64,000 nt of DNA. Origin: Oscillospiraceae bacterium. Lineage in GTDB: Bacteria; Bacillota; Clostridia; Oscillospirales; Acutalibacteraceae. The notes beneath the pieces were generated by a model. That model searched no databases and was not told where the DNA came from. It saw only the letters and a program-made list of their open reading frames with translations. A program made the translations under genes and the position numbers. The first letter of the stretch is position 1. Each line of letters starts with the position of its first letter. The DNA lies in the NCBI GenBank assembly GCA_015065845.1, contig SVPQ01000006.1, positions 1 through 64,000 on the forward strand. The letters run 5' to 3'. Shown piece by piece: positions 27,808 to 36,698 of the stretch.

Positions 27808-28728
27808 ATGAAGGATTTTTTAAATGCAATATCATTATTGCCTGAGGATGTGTCAAAATTTCTTTCGGTAATAAACAAGGATTTTATGTGTAAAGTTAAT
27901 GAAATCAGATTCAGAAGTAATAAACCATTGACGCTTAATACACGAGAGGGAGTTTTTTATTGTACTAAAAGTGGCAGAGTTACAGTGAATTTTAATGATG
28001 ACCTTTATTTTACAGATGACAGAAAGTTGCAAGAGATTGTCTTTTCACTTTCGAGGCGTTCAATTCATACATATCAGGATATGTTGGCTCATGGGTATCT
28101 CCCTTTGAAAAACGGATGTAAAGCGGGAGTGGTAGGGTGTGCGGTAATAAAAAATGGTGAAGTGTATTCTGTTAATTCGTTCAGTAGTGTGAATATAAGA
28201 ATTTCTCGTGAATACAAGGGCTGTGCTGAGGATATTTATAACGCAGTGGGGGAAGATTGTAATTCTTTTCTTTTAGTCGGGCAACCTCTTTCAGGTAAAA
28301 CTACACTTTTAAGGGATTTATGTAAGAAATATGCAGGTGAAAATGCCTTTGAACCCCAAAAAGTGGCGGTTATTGACGAAAGGGATGAAATAGCATCAAA
28401 ATCTTTTGGTGAAGGTGTTGATGTGGGGGTTCACACCGATGTTTTGTCACTTTATCCTAAAGAAGTGGGGATTGATATTGCTTTAAGAACGCTTTCCCCC
28501 GATATAATCGTTTTGGATGAAATTGGGGCTGATGATGAAATTCAGGGGATGCTTTCGGGGATGAACAGCGGTGTAGGATTTATAGCAACTGCACACGGTA
28601 ACAGTTTTACTGAGGTACTGTCAAGACCTAATATTAAAAAACTTGTTGACTCAAAAGTGTTTAAAAAGGTTGTTGTGTTAAAAGGGAAAAACTCACCTTG
28701 TGAAGTAGCGGAAGTGATAGAACTATGA
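27808..28728 (+). CDS. spoIIIAA: Stage III sporulation protein AA (secretion-ATPase-like)
   Basis: EIRFRSNKPL, SIHTYQDMLAHGYLPLKNGCKAGVVGCAV, LLVGQPLSGKTTLLRDL, VIDERDEIA; start of a spoIIIA cluster. Confidence 0.92.
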   Translation: MKDFLNAISLLPEDVSKFLSVINKDFMCKVNEIRFRSNKPLTLNTREGVFYCTKSGRVTVNFNDDLYFTDDRKLQEIVFSLSRRSIHTYQDMLAHGYLPLKNGCKAGVVGCAVIKNGEVYSVNSFSSVNIRISREYKGCAEDIYNAVGEDCNSFLLVGQPLSGKTTLLRDLCKKYAGENAFEPQKVAVIDERDEIASKSFGEGVDVGVHTDVLSLYPKEVGIDIALRTLSPDIIVLDEIGADDEIQGMLSGMNSGVGFIATAHGNSFTEVLSRPNIKKLVDSKVFKKVVVLKGKNSPCEVAEVIEL

Positions 28729-29168
28729 ATATAATAAGTTCTTTATGTATTGCATTTTGTTTTGTTCTTTTAGGTGTAAACAGGGTTTTAAATATCAAAC
28801 GAAACACACTTTCACTTTATGAAGCGGTAAAATTTATAAATATGGTGAAAAATAATATCCGTTTTTCTTCTATGAATTATGATGATTTAATTGAATGTGG
28901 CAAGAAAGAAAAATTTTCATTTATAAATTTTAACGATGGTGTAAGACTTTCAGAATATGCAAGTGAAAAGGCGAGGCGGGAGTTTCTGGGGTTTGTAAAT
29001 AAAATCGGGACAACCGACAGTGTGGGGCAATTGTCACTTTGTGATGAATACACAGAACGGTTCAAAGCATTTTACAATGAAAGTGCGGGTAATGAAAAGG
29101 GGAAAGTGAATGTAGTTATATCAATAAGTGTGCTTTCTGTGGTATGTGTGTTGATACTCGGAGGTTAA
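28725..29168 (+). CDS. spoIIIAB: Stage III sporulation protein AB
   Basis: Position and size in spoIIIA operon; N- and C-terminal TM segments. Confidence 0.8.
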   Translation: MNIISSLCIAFCFVLLGVNRVLNIKRNTLSLYEAVKFINMVKNNIRFSSMNYDDLIECGKKEKFSFINFNDGVRLSEYASEKARREFLGFVNKIGTTDSVGQLSLCDEYTERFKAFYNESAGNEKGKVNVVISISVLSVVCVLILGG

Positions 29169-29171
29169 AAA

Positions 29172-29366
29172 ATGGATATTTCGTTTATTTACAAAATAGC
29201 GGCAATAGGGTTAATAACCGCGGTGATAAATCAGGTTTTAAATAAGAATGGTAAAGAAGAATATACACTCATAATTACAATTGCAGGAATTATTATTGTA
29301 GTTTTAATGCTTTTACCATTTCTTTCTGAACTTAATGATGAGTTATCATCATTCTTTGGACTATGA
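29172..29366 (+). CDS. spoIIIAC: Stage III sporulation protein AC
   Basis: 64 aa two-TM protein: IGLITAVINQVLNKNGKEEYTLIITIAGIIIVVLMLLPFL. Confidence 0.9.
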   Translation: MDISFIYKIAAIGLITAVINQVLNKNGKEEYTLIITIAGIIIVVLMLLPFLSELNDELSSFFGL

Positions 29367-29749
29367 CAGTAACAAAATTAGCGATTTTTGCACTCGTAAG
29401 CCTGATTTTTCTTATGTTAATAAAAAAACATTCACCATCTCTTTCGGCGGTGTCAGAAGTAGCGGTAATAATAATTTTTATAATAGGTGTTTTGCCTGAT
29501 TTAAAAGAGTTACTTGAGACTTTGAGGAATATTGGTGATAGTTTTTTATCAACAGATGTTTTTAAAATTATGTTTAAAGCATTTGGTGTGTTGACTGTTG
29601 GCGGTATTGCATCTGACATTTGTCGTGATAACGGTGAAAATGCTTTGGCGGGAGTGCTTGAAATAGTTGTGAAAGTTCTTGCAATTTCGTGTGCAATTCC
29701 TATATTTACAGCAGTTCTTACAACCGCTTTGGCATTATTGGAGCAGTAA
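29363..29749 (+). CDS. spoIIIAD: Stage III sporulation protein AD
   Basis: KPHSPSLSAVSEVAVIIIF-like start, GVLTVGGIASDICRDNGENALAGVLEIVVKVLAISCAIPIFTAVL. Confidence 0.9.
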   Translation: MTVTKLAIFALVSLIFLMLIKKHSPSLSAVSEVAVIIIFIIGVLPDLKELLETLRNIGDSFLSTDVFKIMFKAFGVLTVGGIASDICRDNGENALAGVLEIVVKVLAISCAIPIFTAVLTTALALLEQ

Positions 29750-29750
29750 A

Positions 29751-30860
29751 ATGAAAAGGATATTTATATTATTATTTGTAGTGTGTTGCTTTTTTCTTTT
29801 TTCTGTAACCGCGTTTGCAGGGGATGGCGATATTGATAAATATAGCGATGAATTTTCTTTTGAAGAAATGATTTCAGGTATAGATTCTGATACTGTCGCA
29901 ATTCTAGAAAGTATGGGTATTACAGAATTAAGTTATGAAAGTGTTTTTAGCGTTACACCAAAAAAAGTTTTTGATTCGTTTTTAGAGATATTTTTTAATA
30001 GTTTTAAAATGCCTTTAAAATATTTCTTTTCTGTTACAGGTGTAATGGCAATAATGGCACTTTTAACAAATCTTTCGCGTTCACCTGAAACTGTAACACT
30101 TATTGGTAGTTCGTGTGTTGCTTGTCTTTTAGCAGTACCCGTAGTATCTTTAATTACCCGTTCGTTTTCTGTTTTAGAAGCACTTTCTGCTTTTACTTCT
30201 TTTTTTGGGGGCATTTTTTGTGCAGTTGTTTCTGCAAGTGGCGGTGTGATTCAGGGTACATCCTTTTTAGGGCTTAATATAGCACTTAATTCCGTTATGA
30301 GTGTAATTCTTTCAGGGATTTCAAAACCACTTGCAAATTGTATGTGCGCACTTTCTTTCCTTTCGTGTTTCAATATTAAAACATTCAGCGAAAGAATGAG
30401 CGATTTATTTAAAAAGTTCTATATTTTTATTTTAGGTCTTTTAACTACTGTTTTTTCAGGACTTTCGGCAATTAAAACGATTTTAGGTGGCAGTGCAGAT
30501 ACTGTTGCGGTTAAAGGTGTAAAATTTCTGGTAGGTCGCTCGTTACCAATAGTCGGGGGAATAGTGAGTGAAAGTTACCAGAGTGTCATAGCAAGTCTTG
30601 GTTTAATTAAAAACACAGTGGGTGTGTTTGGAATATTGACTGTTGTTATAACAGTTTTACCAATTGTAATGGAACTTTTTATATGGTGCTTGTCATTCAA
30701 TTTTATAAGTACAGTTTCAGAAATTTTCGGGTGCTTTAAAATTCAGAATTTAATTTTAGTCTTCAAAGATGTAATAATTCTTCTTATTGCTACAATCTGT
30801 TTTTCTGCGGTGCTTTTTATAATTTCTTGCGGATTTATGTTGGTGTTTAAAAATGGATAG
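29751..30860 (+). CDS. spoIIIAE: Stage III sporulation protein AE
   Basis: Start at MKRIFILLFVVCCFFLFSVTAFAGDGD (signal peptide); multi-TM; synteny. Confidence 0.88.
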   Translation: MKRIFILLFVVCCFFLFSVTAFAGDGDIDKYSDEFSFEEMISGIDSDTVAILESMGITELSYESVFSVTPKKVFDSFLEIFFNSFKMPLKYFFSVTGVMAIMALLTNLSRSPETVTLIGSSCVACLLAVPVVSLITRSFSVLEALSAFTSFFGGIFCAVVSASGGVIQGTSFLGLNIALNSVMSVILSGISKPLANCMCALSFLSCFNIKTFSERMSDLFKKFYIFILGLLTTVFSGLSAIKTILGGSADTVAVKGVKFLVGRSLPIVGGIVSESYQSVIASLGLIKNTVGVFGILTVVITVLPIVMELFIWCLSFNFISTVSEIFGCFKIQNLILVFKDVIILLIATICFSAVLFIISCGFMLVFKNG

Positions 30861-31326
30861 TATAAAAACAGTTTTAATGAATTATGCAGTCTGTGCATTA
30901 CTCGGTAGTATATTTGAATTTGTTGCACCAAGAAGAAATAAAGAAACTTTCAGAATAATTTCTTCAATAATTTTAATTTCAGTTATTGTAATTCCACTTG
31001 CGACATTTGATTTTAGGGGTGCGGTCGAAGAAATAGAAATTCAGGTTGAAACAGAAGAAAATAAAGAAAAAGCTTTGCTTAATACTGCAAACCTTATTGA
31101 ACGGGAGATTTATAAAAATGTTGAAGAAATACTCATAAATGAAGGCGTGAATGAATATGAAATATATATAAGCACAGAAATAAGTGAAGAGTCACAAGAA
31201 ATAGTTTTAGAAGAATTGAAAGTTCTGGTTGATACTGAATTTGAAGAAAAAATTCCTGTTCTTAAAGAAAAACTGAAAGGTGATTTTGGTGAAATCTTGC
31301 AGATAGGGGTAAAAGAAAATGATTGA
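30853..31326 (+). CDS. spoIIIAF: Stage III sporulation protein AF
   Basis: Two N-terminal TM, synteny, overlap with AE. Confidence 0.85.
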   Translation: MDSIKTVLMNYAVCALLGSIFEFVAPRRNKETFRIISSIILISVIVIPLATFDFRGAVEEIEIQVETEENKEKALLNTANLIEREIYKNVEEILINEGVNEYEIYISTEISEESQEIVLEELKVLVDTEFEEKIPVLKEKLKGDFGEILQIGVKEND

Positions 31327-31867
31327 AATTAAAGAAGTTTTTAAGAATTTAAGTAATAATAAAAAGAATATAGTACTCATAATATGTGCAGTATTGGCAC
31401 TGGTTCTTTTAGTTGTCTCAGGTTTTTCAGAAGAAACCGGAAACAGTGAAGAAGTCAATGTTAAATTGAATGTATCTTCAGAAGAATACATAAAAGAACA
31501 AGAAGAAAAACTGAAAGAACTCATAGAAAAAATAGACGGTGCAGGCGAAACAGAGGTGATGATTACCCTTGAAAGTTGTTACGAAAATGTTTACTTAAAA
31601 GACAGTAACTTAAAAACTGAAAGCACAGAGGGTGTTTTTAAAGAGGAACAAGAGGAGAATTTTGTTATGGCAAAAACAGGTTCAAATACACAAGATGGAG
31701 TAATTATTAAAGTTTATGAGCCTGTTGTAAAAGGTGTTGCGGTTGTTGCAACAGGTGGCGATAACGAAAAAGTGAAAATGGCTATAATAGAAACTGTTTC
31801 GGCGGTTTTTAACATAAACAGTACAAATATATCAGTTGAAAAAATGGCATTTGAAGGGATGGATTAA
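31319..31867 (+). CDS. spoIIIAG: Stage III sporulation protein AG
   Basis: N-terminal TM; LKELIEKIDGAGETEVMITLESCYENVY; PVVKGVAVVATGGDNEKVKMAIIETVSAVFNI (ring-building fold). Confidence 0.9.
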   Translation: MIEIKEVFKNLSNNKKNIVLIICAVLALVLLVVSGFSEETGNSEEVNVKLNVSSEEYIKEQEEKLKELIEKIDGAGETEVMITLESCYENVYLKDSNLKTESTEGVFKEEQEENFVMAKTGSNTQDGVIIKVYEPVVKGVAVVATGGDNEKVKMAIIETVSAVFNINSTNISVEKMAFEGMD

Positions 31868-31869
31868 TA

Positions 31870-32445
31870 ATGAATTTACTTATTAAAAGAAGACAACTTG
31901 TTATGGCTACTCTTGTAGTTGCTTTAGGTGCGGCGGTGTTTGTGAATTGGTATTTTACAAATTCGTCAGATAATGTTGCGGGGGTTAATGATACAACAAA
32001 TGAATATGTACAGAATTTAGGCGAAGCAAAATATGTGAATTCAGATAAAGCAGAAACAGACAAAAAAGAAGATAACGCTACTGCAACTGCTTCTAAAAAC
32101 ACTGACTATTTCAGTACAGTAAAATTAAAAAGAACCAAAGCGCACGACGATGCTTTAGAAAAAATGAAAGCCTTGTTAAAAGAAGCACCTGAAAAGAGCG
32201 AAAGTGCAGACGAAATTTCAAAATCTATAGACGCTTTAAGTAAAACAATTAAACTTGAAGCAGATATTGAAGCACTCATTTCTGCAAAATTAAAATGTGA
32301 ATGTGTTGTAATGCTCAATAACGATAACGCCGAAGTTGTTGTTACAAAAGGCAACCTTAACGACGCAAGTATTTTGCAGATAATGGATGCGGTTCTTAAT
32401 AATACAGAGGTTAAGGCGGAGAATATAAAAATCAGCGAGAGCTGA
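31870..32445 (+). CDS. spoIIIAH: Stage III sporulation protein AH
   Basis: MNLLIKRRQLVMATLVVALGAAVFVNWYFT; synteny; C-terminal VVVTKGNLNDASILQIMDAVLNNTEVKAENIKI. Confidence 0.92.
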   Translation: MNLLIKRRQLVMATLVVALGAAVFVNWYFTNSSDNVAGVNDTTNEYVQNLGEAKYVNSDKAETDKKEDNATATASKNTDYFSTVKLKRTKAHDDALEKMKALLKEAPEKSESADEISKSIDALSKTIKLEADIEALISAKLKCECVVMLNNDNAEVVVTKGNLNDASILQIMDAVLNNTEVKAENIKISES

Positions 32446-32447
32446 TT

Positions 32448-32578
32448 TTATGAATGCAGAATTCAGAATGCAAAATGCAGAATTTCGGGACCTGCGGTCG
32501 GCAATTATAATTATTTGTGAATAAAAACAACATCCTATCATTTGTAGTTTGGGAAAACTTTAAATGATAGGATGTTTT
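32448..32578. repeat. Composite heptad/palindrome intergenic element
   Basis: gaatgca gaattca gaatgca aaatgca gaatttcgg-gacctgcggtc-ggcaattataatt; core CATCCTATCATTTGTAGTT...AACTTTAAATGATAGGATG (32531-32574). Confidence 0.9.
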
Positions 32579-32597
32579 TGTGTTTTTTTATACCAAA

Positions 32598-33227
32598 TTA
32601 TGAAAAATCTGAGGTTGTATCAAAATTGATAGTAGTGTTTTCGGTGGTGGTTTGAGGAGGCTCAGGATAATTTTCATTGAACCAAACACTAAATGTTACC
32701 ATTTCATCATTCCAGTGTTCGGCAACTTCTTTTTTTAGTTTATAATCTACTGGTGTAATGTCACCACCACTATGACAAGTGAAAAGACTACTTTTTCCTG
32801 AACTTAAATAATAAGTGTTATCATATTCACCCTTGTTTAAAAACACAATATATTTATTGTCTGGCTTAATATAAGACTTACCATATTCAATTATTGTTAT
32901 TGTTTTTGCTTTTTGACCAGGGTGTATGTCAATCTGGCCTTTGACCAAAGTTGCATCAATTAAGTTTGCACTCATATAATTTTCTTGCCAGTCGCGTGGT
33001 CTAAAACATACGGTTGTATATATTTTATTCTTTTCGGTTTTAGTTTCATAAAACGAATACGCAGATATTATAGTGCAAAAGTCGGAACTGTTTTTTAACG
33101 AGTCCAATGTTACTGTTTCATTATTTATATCAGTTGAATCGGAGTAGTATTTCTTTGTTGTTTCACAAGATGGCATAATTAAAATAAATGCTATAACAAA
33201 TAGTACACAAATTATACGCTTGTACAT
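32598..33227 (-). CDS. Putative lipoprotein, paralog of 33765..34358
   Basis: Start at MYKRIICVLFVIAFILIMPSCETTKK (lipobox MPSC); shares NNETVTLDSLKNSSDFCTIISAYSFYETKT... and NENYPEPPQTTTENTT with the downstream paralog. Confidence 0.75.
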   Translation of the reverse strand: MYKRIICVLFVIAFILIMPSCETTKKYYSDSTDINNETVTLDSLKNSSDFCTIISAYSFYETKTEKNKIYTTVCFRPRDWQENYMSANLIDATLVKGQIDIHPGQKAKTITIIEYGKSYIKPDNKYIVFLNKGEYDNTYYLSSGKSSLFTCHSGGDITPVDYKLKKEVAEHWNDEMVTFSVWFNENYPEPPQTTTENTTINFDTTSDFS

Positions 33228-33240
33228 AAAATACACCTTC

Positions 33241-33728
33241 CTAATACACTTGTAACATTTGTTGTAAATCATCTGAGGTTGGGGTGTATATTTTTTCATC
33301 AGCTGCCTCTTCTAAATAAGTTGTCATTATAGAGTTTTTTCGCGTATGCCCTTCATGACCTAGAGCATGTCCTATTTCATGAGTGACCACAGTTTTCCAC
33401 TCAGTTGAATTGTAGCCTGAAGTTTACCTAAATCGTTTTGATTATATTCTATAAGAGTTACATTCATTTTAAATTCGTTTTCTACTTCTCTTGAAACACC
33501 GCGTGACAATTCAGGAGAATTTTCATTTATCATTTCTATTTTTGAAATAACAATACAACAATCCGATTCTTCAACAAGTTTATCAAAAGTCCAGTAATTA
33601 TTTTCAGAAATATTTTCAGAAGTTATATTAGTGCTGTCTTGTTGGTTTACATAATCATTATTACAAGAGATAAATGTTGTACAGGATATAAGTAATACAA
33701 GAAAAATTGTAAGAATTCTTTTATTCAT
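33241..33728 (-). pseudogene. Frameshifted metzincin-like metalloprotease lipoprotein
   Basis: ORF 33372..33728 begins MNKRILTIFLVLLISCTTFISCNN (lipobox). After a frame change near 33422-33428 the other frame continues TSGYNSTEWKTVVTHEIGHALGHEGHTRKNSIMTTYLEEAADEKIYTPTSDDLQQMLQVY* ending at 33241. HExxH plus SIM Met-turn-like motif. Confidence 0.8.
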
Positions 33729-33764
33729 TCAACTCACCTAATTGTATAATTTTATTTCACCTCA

Positions 33765-34358
33765 TTATGAAACATCTGTGGTTGTATTGGGATTGGTAGT
33801 GGTGTTTTCAAAGGTATCTTCAGGAGCTTGTGGAGGTTCAGGATAATTTTCTTTGAACCATTCATAAAAAATCTCAATATCATTATTCCATTGTTTTTTG
33901 ACATCAGTTTTTAGATTAGCATTAACAGGTTTTATGATACCATGACCCTTGACACTGAAAATACCGGTTTCACCAAAAGTTAAATAGTAACCATTATTAT
34001 CTTCAGTTTCAGATAAAAAGAGAATATACATACTTTCGGGTTCTATATATGTCTCATTTTGCTCAATTATAGTAATATAGTCATCGAAATAATCGGATTG
34101 CCATTCTAAAGGGAGCATATTAACTGTTATAAATAGTTCATTGTTTTTAGTTTTAATTTCATAAAAACTATTAGTAGAGATAAAAACACAAACATCTGAG
34201 TTTTCTTTTAATGATTTTAAAGTAATAATATCATTATTTGTGTTCTTTGTTCCATTTATATTTGCCGAATCTGTGGTGTCATTCTGAATTGTTTTGCAAG
34301 ATGATATGCTCAAAGTGAGAACTATAAGAAATACCACGAAAACTATACGCTTATACAT
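33765..34358 (-). CDS. Putative lipoprotein, paralog of 32598..33227
   Basis: MYKRIVFVVFLIVLTLSISSCKTIQND lipobox; NPxxx...EWFKENYPEPPQAPEDTFENTT C-terminus. Confidence 0.75.
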   Translation of the reverse strand: MYKRIVFVVFLIVLTLSISSCKTIQNDTTDSANINGTKNTNNDIITLKSLKENSDVCVFISTNSFYEIKTKNNELFITVNMLPLEWQSDYFDDYITIIEQNETYIEPESMYILFLSETEDNNGYYLTFGETGIFSVKGHGIIKPVNANLKTDVKKQWNNDIEIFYEWFKENYPEPPQAPEDTFENTTTNPNTTTDVS

Positions 34359-34372
34359 TGAAAAACTCCTTT

Positions 34373-34480
34373 CTAATATACTTGCTACATTTGTTTGAAA
34401 TTGTATGAGTTAGGAGTATATGAATTAGATCCAAAAATATCAATTAAATTATCCATCTTGAGTATTTTATAATTTTTTCT
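34373..34480 (-). pseudogene. C-terminal remnant of a second copy of the metalloprotease
   Basis: Minus-strand RKNYKILKMDNLIDIFGSNSYTPNSYNFKQM*QVY* resembles RKNSIMTTYLEEAADEKIYTPTSDDLQQMLQVY* of the 33241..33728 gene; DNA CAAATGTAGCAAGTATATTAG vs CAAATGTTACAAGTGTATTAG. Confidence 0.6.
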
Positions 34481-34539
34481 TGGATTTTTACATCCCTTAA
34501 AAAGCGAATTCGGGAGGAATAAGTGGATAGTGGTCAGTG

Positions 34540-34785
34540 AGTCAGTGGCAAGTGTGTAAGTTGCAAGGAAACAGGAAATAGGAAACAGATTAAATAAAAC
34601 GCGTTGCACTCGATTGGTTTATTGTAACATAAATATTAACTCCCGCTACTCGCGGGCGACTAAAAGTCAGCCCCTACGATTGTGGGAGTTAATATTTTGT
34701 TTCATTTAAACTAAAAATGGTAGGATAAAGTTGTTTTTAGTGAAGCACTTGATCCTGTTTTCTGCTTTCTGTTCCCTAAGAATTG
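34540..34785. repeat. Interrupted/decayed composite element
   Basis: gtcagtgagtcagtggcaagtgtgtaagttgcaaggaaacaggaaataggaaacag arm; half core AAACTAAAAATGGTAGGATAAAG (about 34709-34731); right arm cctgttttctgctttctgttccct; branched hairpin between them. Confidence 0.65.
34633..34699. repeat. Branched inverted-repeat element
   Basis: AATATTAACTCCC ... GGGAGTTAATATT enclosing CCGCTACTCGCGG and GACTAAAAGTC inner hairpins. Confidence 0.65.
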
Positions 34786-34871
34786 TAATAAATTCTTAAT
34801 AAATTTAATAACTTTTTTGTAATTTTCCCATTTTATCATTAGACTGAAAGAATATACTAAAGGGGATTTTT

Positions 34872-35576
34872 ATGAAAAACATTAAGATTTCAAAGAAGTT
34901 TATTAAAATTGTGGCAATAGTTTTTGTATGTTTTATGATTTTGAATGTTGCATTAAATGGTATAAATATTGTACCATCTAAGTTCAAAAATGTCCCGGTT
35001 TCGTTTTTAACGCCAGATTTAGATTGGTGTAGTAGACCGAGTGATGTAATATTAAAATATGGTTTGCCAAAAGAAATAAGTGGAATGAATTCAGAAACTG
35101 GTTCAATAAATTATCAGTTTGATTTTGATTACGAAGGTAGAAAAATCGAATTCATTGCTTTTACCAGATATTTTCCAAACGGTAGATTATATAATTGTAA
35201 TTTTTATATAGATTGTAAAACATCAGAAGAGGCAGAAAGCTTTTTTGAAGCGTGTCATAATAATATGATGGAACTTTATAAAGATGAACAGAATTTTAAA
35301 TTTCGTGGTACAAGTGAATATACAGAGTATATAGATAAAGATGGCGAACCATGTAACTATACAGTATCTTCGGATGATAATGGAGAAGAACAAATTTATA
35401 TAATAGATGATATTACTTTTGATGAAATTCCATTGGAAGAAGCCGAGAATGTTGAAACAAAAGAAGTGTGTAGAAATGACTATGTTATATGGTATGGAGC
35501 AACTGGTATTGTTTTTGAAATGAGTTATACAGTGGATGACTCAGTAGTTTTTATAAAATCACATTGTCAATATTAA
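34872..35576 (+). CDS. Hypothetical membrane-anchored protein
   Basis: Good ORF with AAAGGGG RBS and N-terminal TM; no family recognised. Confidence 0.7.
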   Translation: MKNIKISKKFIKIVAIVFVCFMILNVALNGINIVPSKFKNVPVSFLTPDLDWCSRPSDVILKYGLPKEISGMNSETGSINYQFDFDYEGRKIEFIAFTRYFPNGRLYNCNFYIDCKTSEEAESFFEACHNNMMELYKDEQNFKFRGTSEYTEYIDKDGEPCNYTVSSDDNGEEQIYIIDDITFDEIPLEEAENVETKEVCRNDYVIWYGATGIVFEMSYTVDDSVVFIKSHCQY

Positions 35577-35582
35577 AAAATA

Positions 35583-35618
35583 ACTCGTGTGTAGCAAAAA
35601 CTATACACGAGTTTTCTG
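35583..35618 (+). terminator. Hairpin terminator
   Basis: AACTCGTGTGTAGCAAAAACTATACACGAGTTTT. Confidence 0.7.
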
Positions 35619-35688
35619 ATTCTTGTTTTTGACTGTCTGAATTATTACAATCAACGCGAAGCGTTCCGAAATTTTCAATTTTCAACTT

Positions 35689-36492
35689 TCAATTCTCAAT
35701 TATTTTCAAAATGTTAGTGCTGAAAATCTTCTCTAACTCTTCATCAGTTAAACCTAATGACAGAATATAATCAAGTTCATCTTTCTGTCGCCACATAGGG
35801 TAATCGGTTGCAAAAATAACTTTGTCTGCACCGTAACGGCGGATAATTTTCAGTGCAGTTTCTTTTTCTAAAGCGAAAAATGCAGAGCAGGTGTCAACAT
35901 ATAAATTTGGTAATTTACATAATTTTTCACTTGCTTCTTCCCAGATAGAGTAGCCACCGAAGTGTGCACCTATAACAGTTAAATCAGTGTAAATTTCCAT
36001 TACAGGTAAGAGTCTGTTGGGGTTAGAATTATCGTAACGGTCGTCACCCGTGTGCATTAAAATTGGCAAATGATATTTTTCACAAAGCTCATAAATTTTA
36101 AGACAACGGTAATCATCAATTTTAAAATTCTGAATATCGGGGTGAAGTTTTACACCTTTAAGATTTAAAGAAATAAGTTCTTTTACATCTCTTTCAAGGT
36201 CGTCAGAATTCGGGTGAAGTGTGCCGAAACCTATGAATTTGTCGGGATATTTATTAACTTCATCCGCTATAAAGTGATTTATACTCGAAACCTGTTTTTC
36301 AGTTGTTGCAACAGATTGTACAAGCATTTTACTTACACCCGAATTTTCACTTTGTTCTATAAGTTCTTTTGTTGTACCGTGAAAAGGGGCGTGGGTTACA
36401 CCATAAAATTTATCAGTACTGTCAGTCGCTTTTTGTGCTATTTTTTCAGGGTAGATGTGACAGTGGGAGTCTATTATATTAAATTTTTTCAT
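35689..36492 (-). CDS. Amidohydrolase (amidohydro_2/TIM-barrel metal-dependent hydrolase)
   Basis: IIDSHCHIYPEKIA, GFGTLHPNSDD, KGVKLHPDIQNF, ILMHTGDD, VIFATDYPMWRQKDEL. Confidence 0.88.
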   Translation of the reverse strand: MKKFNIIDSHCHIYPEKIAQKATDSTDKFYGVTHAPFHGTTKELIEQSENSGVSKMLVQSVATTEKQVSSINHFIADEVNKYPDKFIGFGTLHPNSDDLERDVKELISLNLKGVKLHPDIQNFKIDDYRCLKIYELCEKYHLPILMHTGDDRYDNSNPNRLLPVMEIYTDLTVIGAHFGGYSIWEEASEKLCKLPNLYVDTCSAFFALEKETALKIIRRYGADKVIFATDYPMWRQKDELDYILSLGLTDEELEKIFSTNILKIIEN

Positions 36493-36515
36493 TGATAAAA
36501 CATCTCGCTTTTTAT

Positions 36516-36698
36516 AGGGACTGGGGACTAGGGAACAGAAATCAGGAATCAGGGCTTCGCTATAGGTGAAAATATCCTATCATTTTTAGTTAAAAGTAAC
36601 TTTAAATGATAGGATATACTTTTCAGTTTTCAAATAACTAGTCCCTGGTATCTGGTATCTAGTACCTAGTCCCTAAGTTTCGCTATGCGAAACTTAGG
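36516..36698. repeat. Composite heptad/palindrome intergenic element
   Basis: ggga ctgggga ctaggga acagaaatcaggaatcaggg; core TATCCTATCATTTTTAGTTAAAAGTAACTTTAAATGATAGGATA (36573-36616); right arm ctagtccctggtatctggtatctagtacctagtccct; terminal hairpin CCTAAGTTTCGCTATGCGAAACTTAGG (36672-36698). Confidence 0.92.

Noticed and set aside
27808-32445. spoIIIA cluster considered as a novel secretion system
   Set aside because: Gene order, sizes and motifs match the standard SpoIIIA operon; ordinary for an endospore former.
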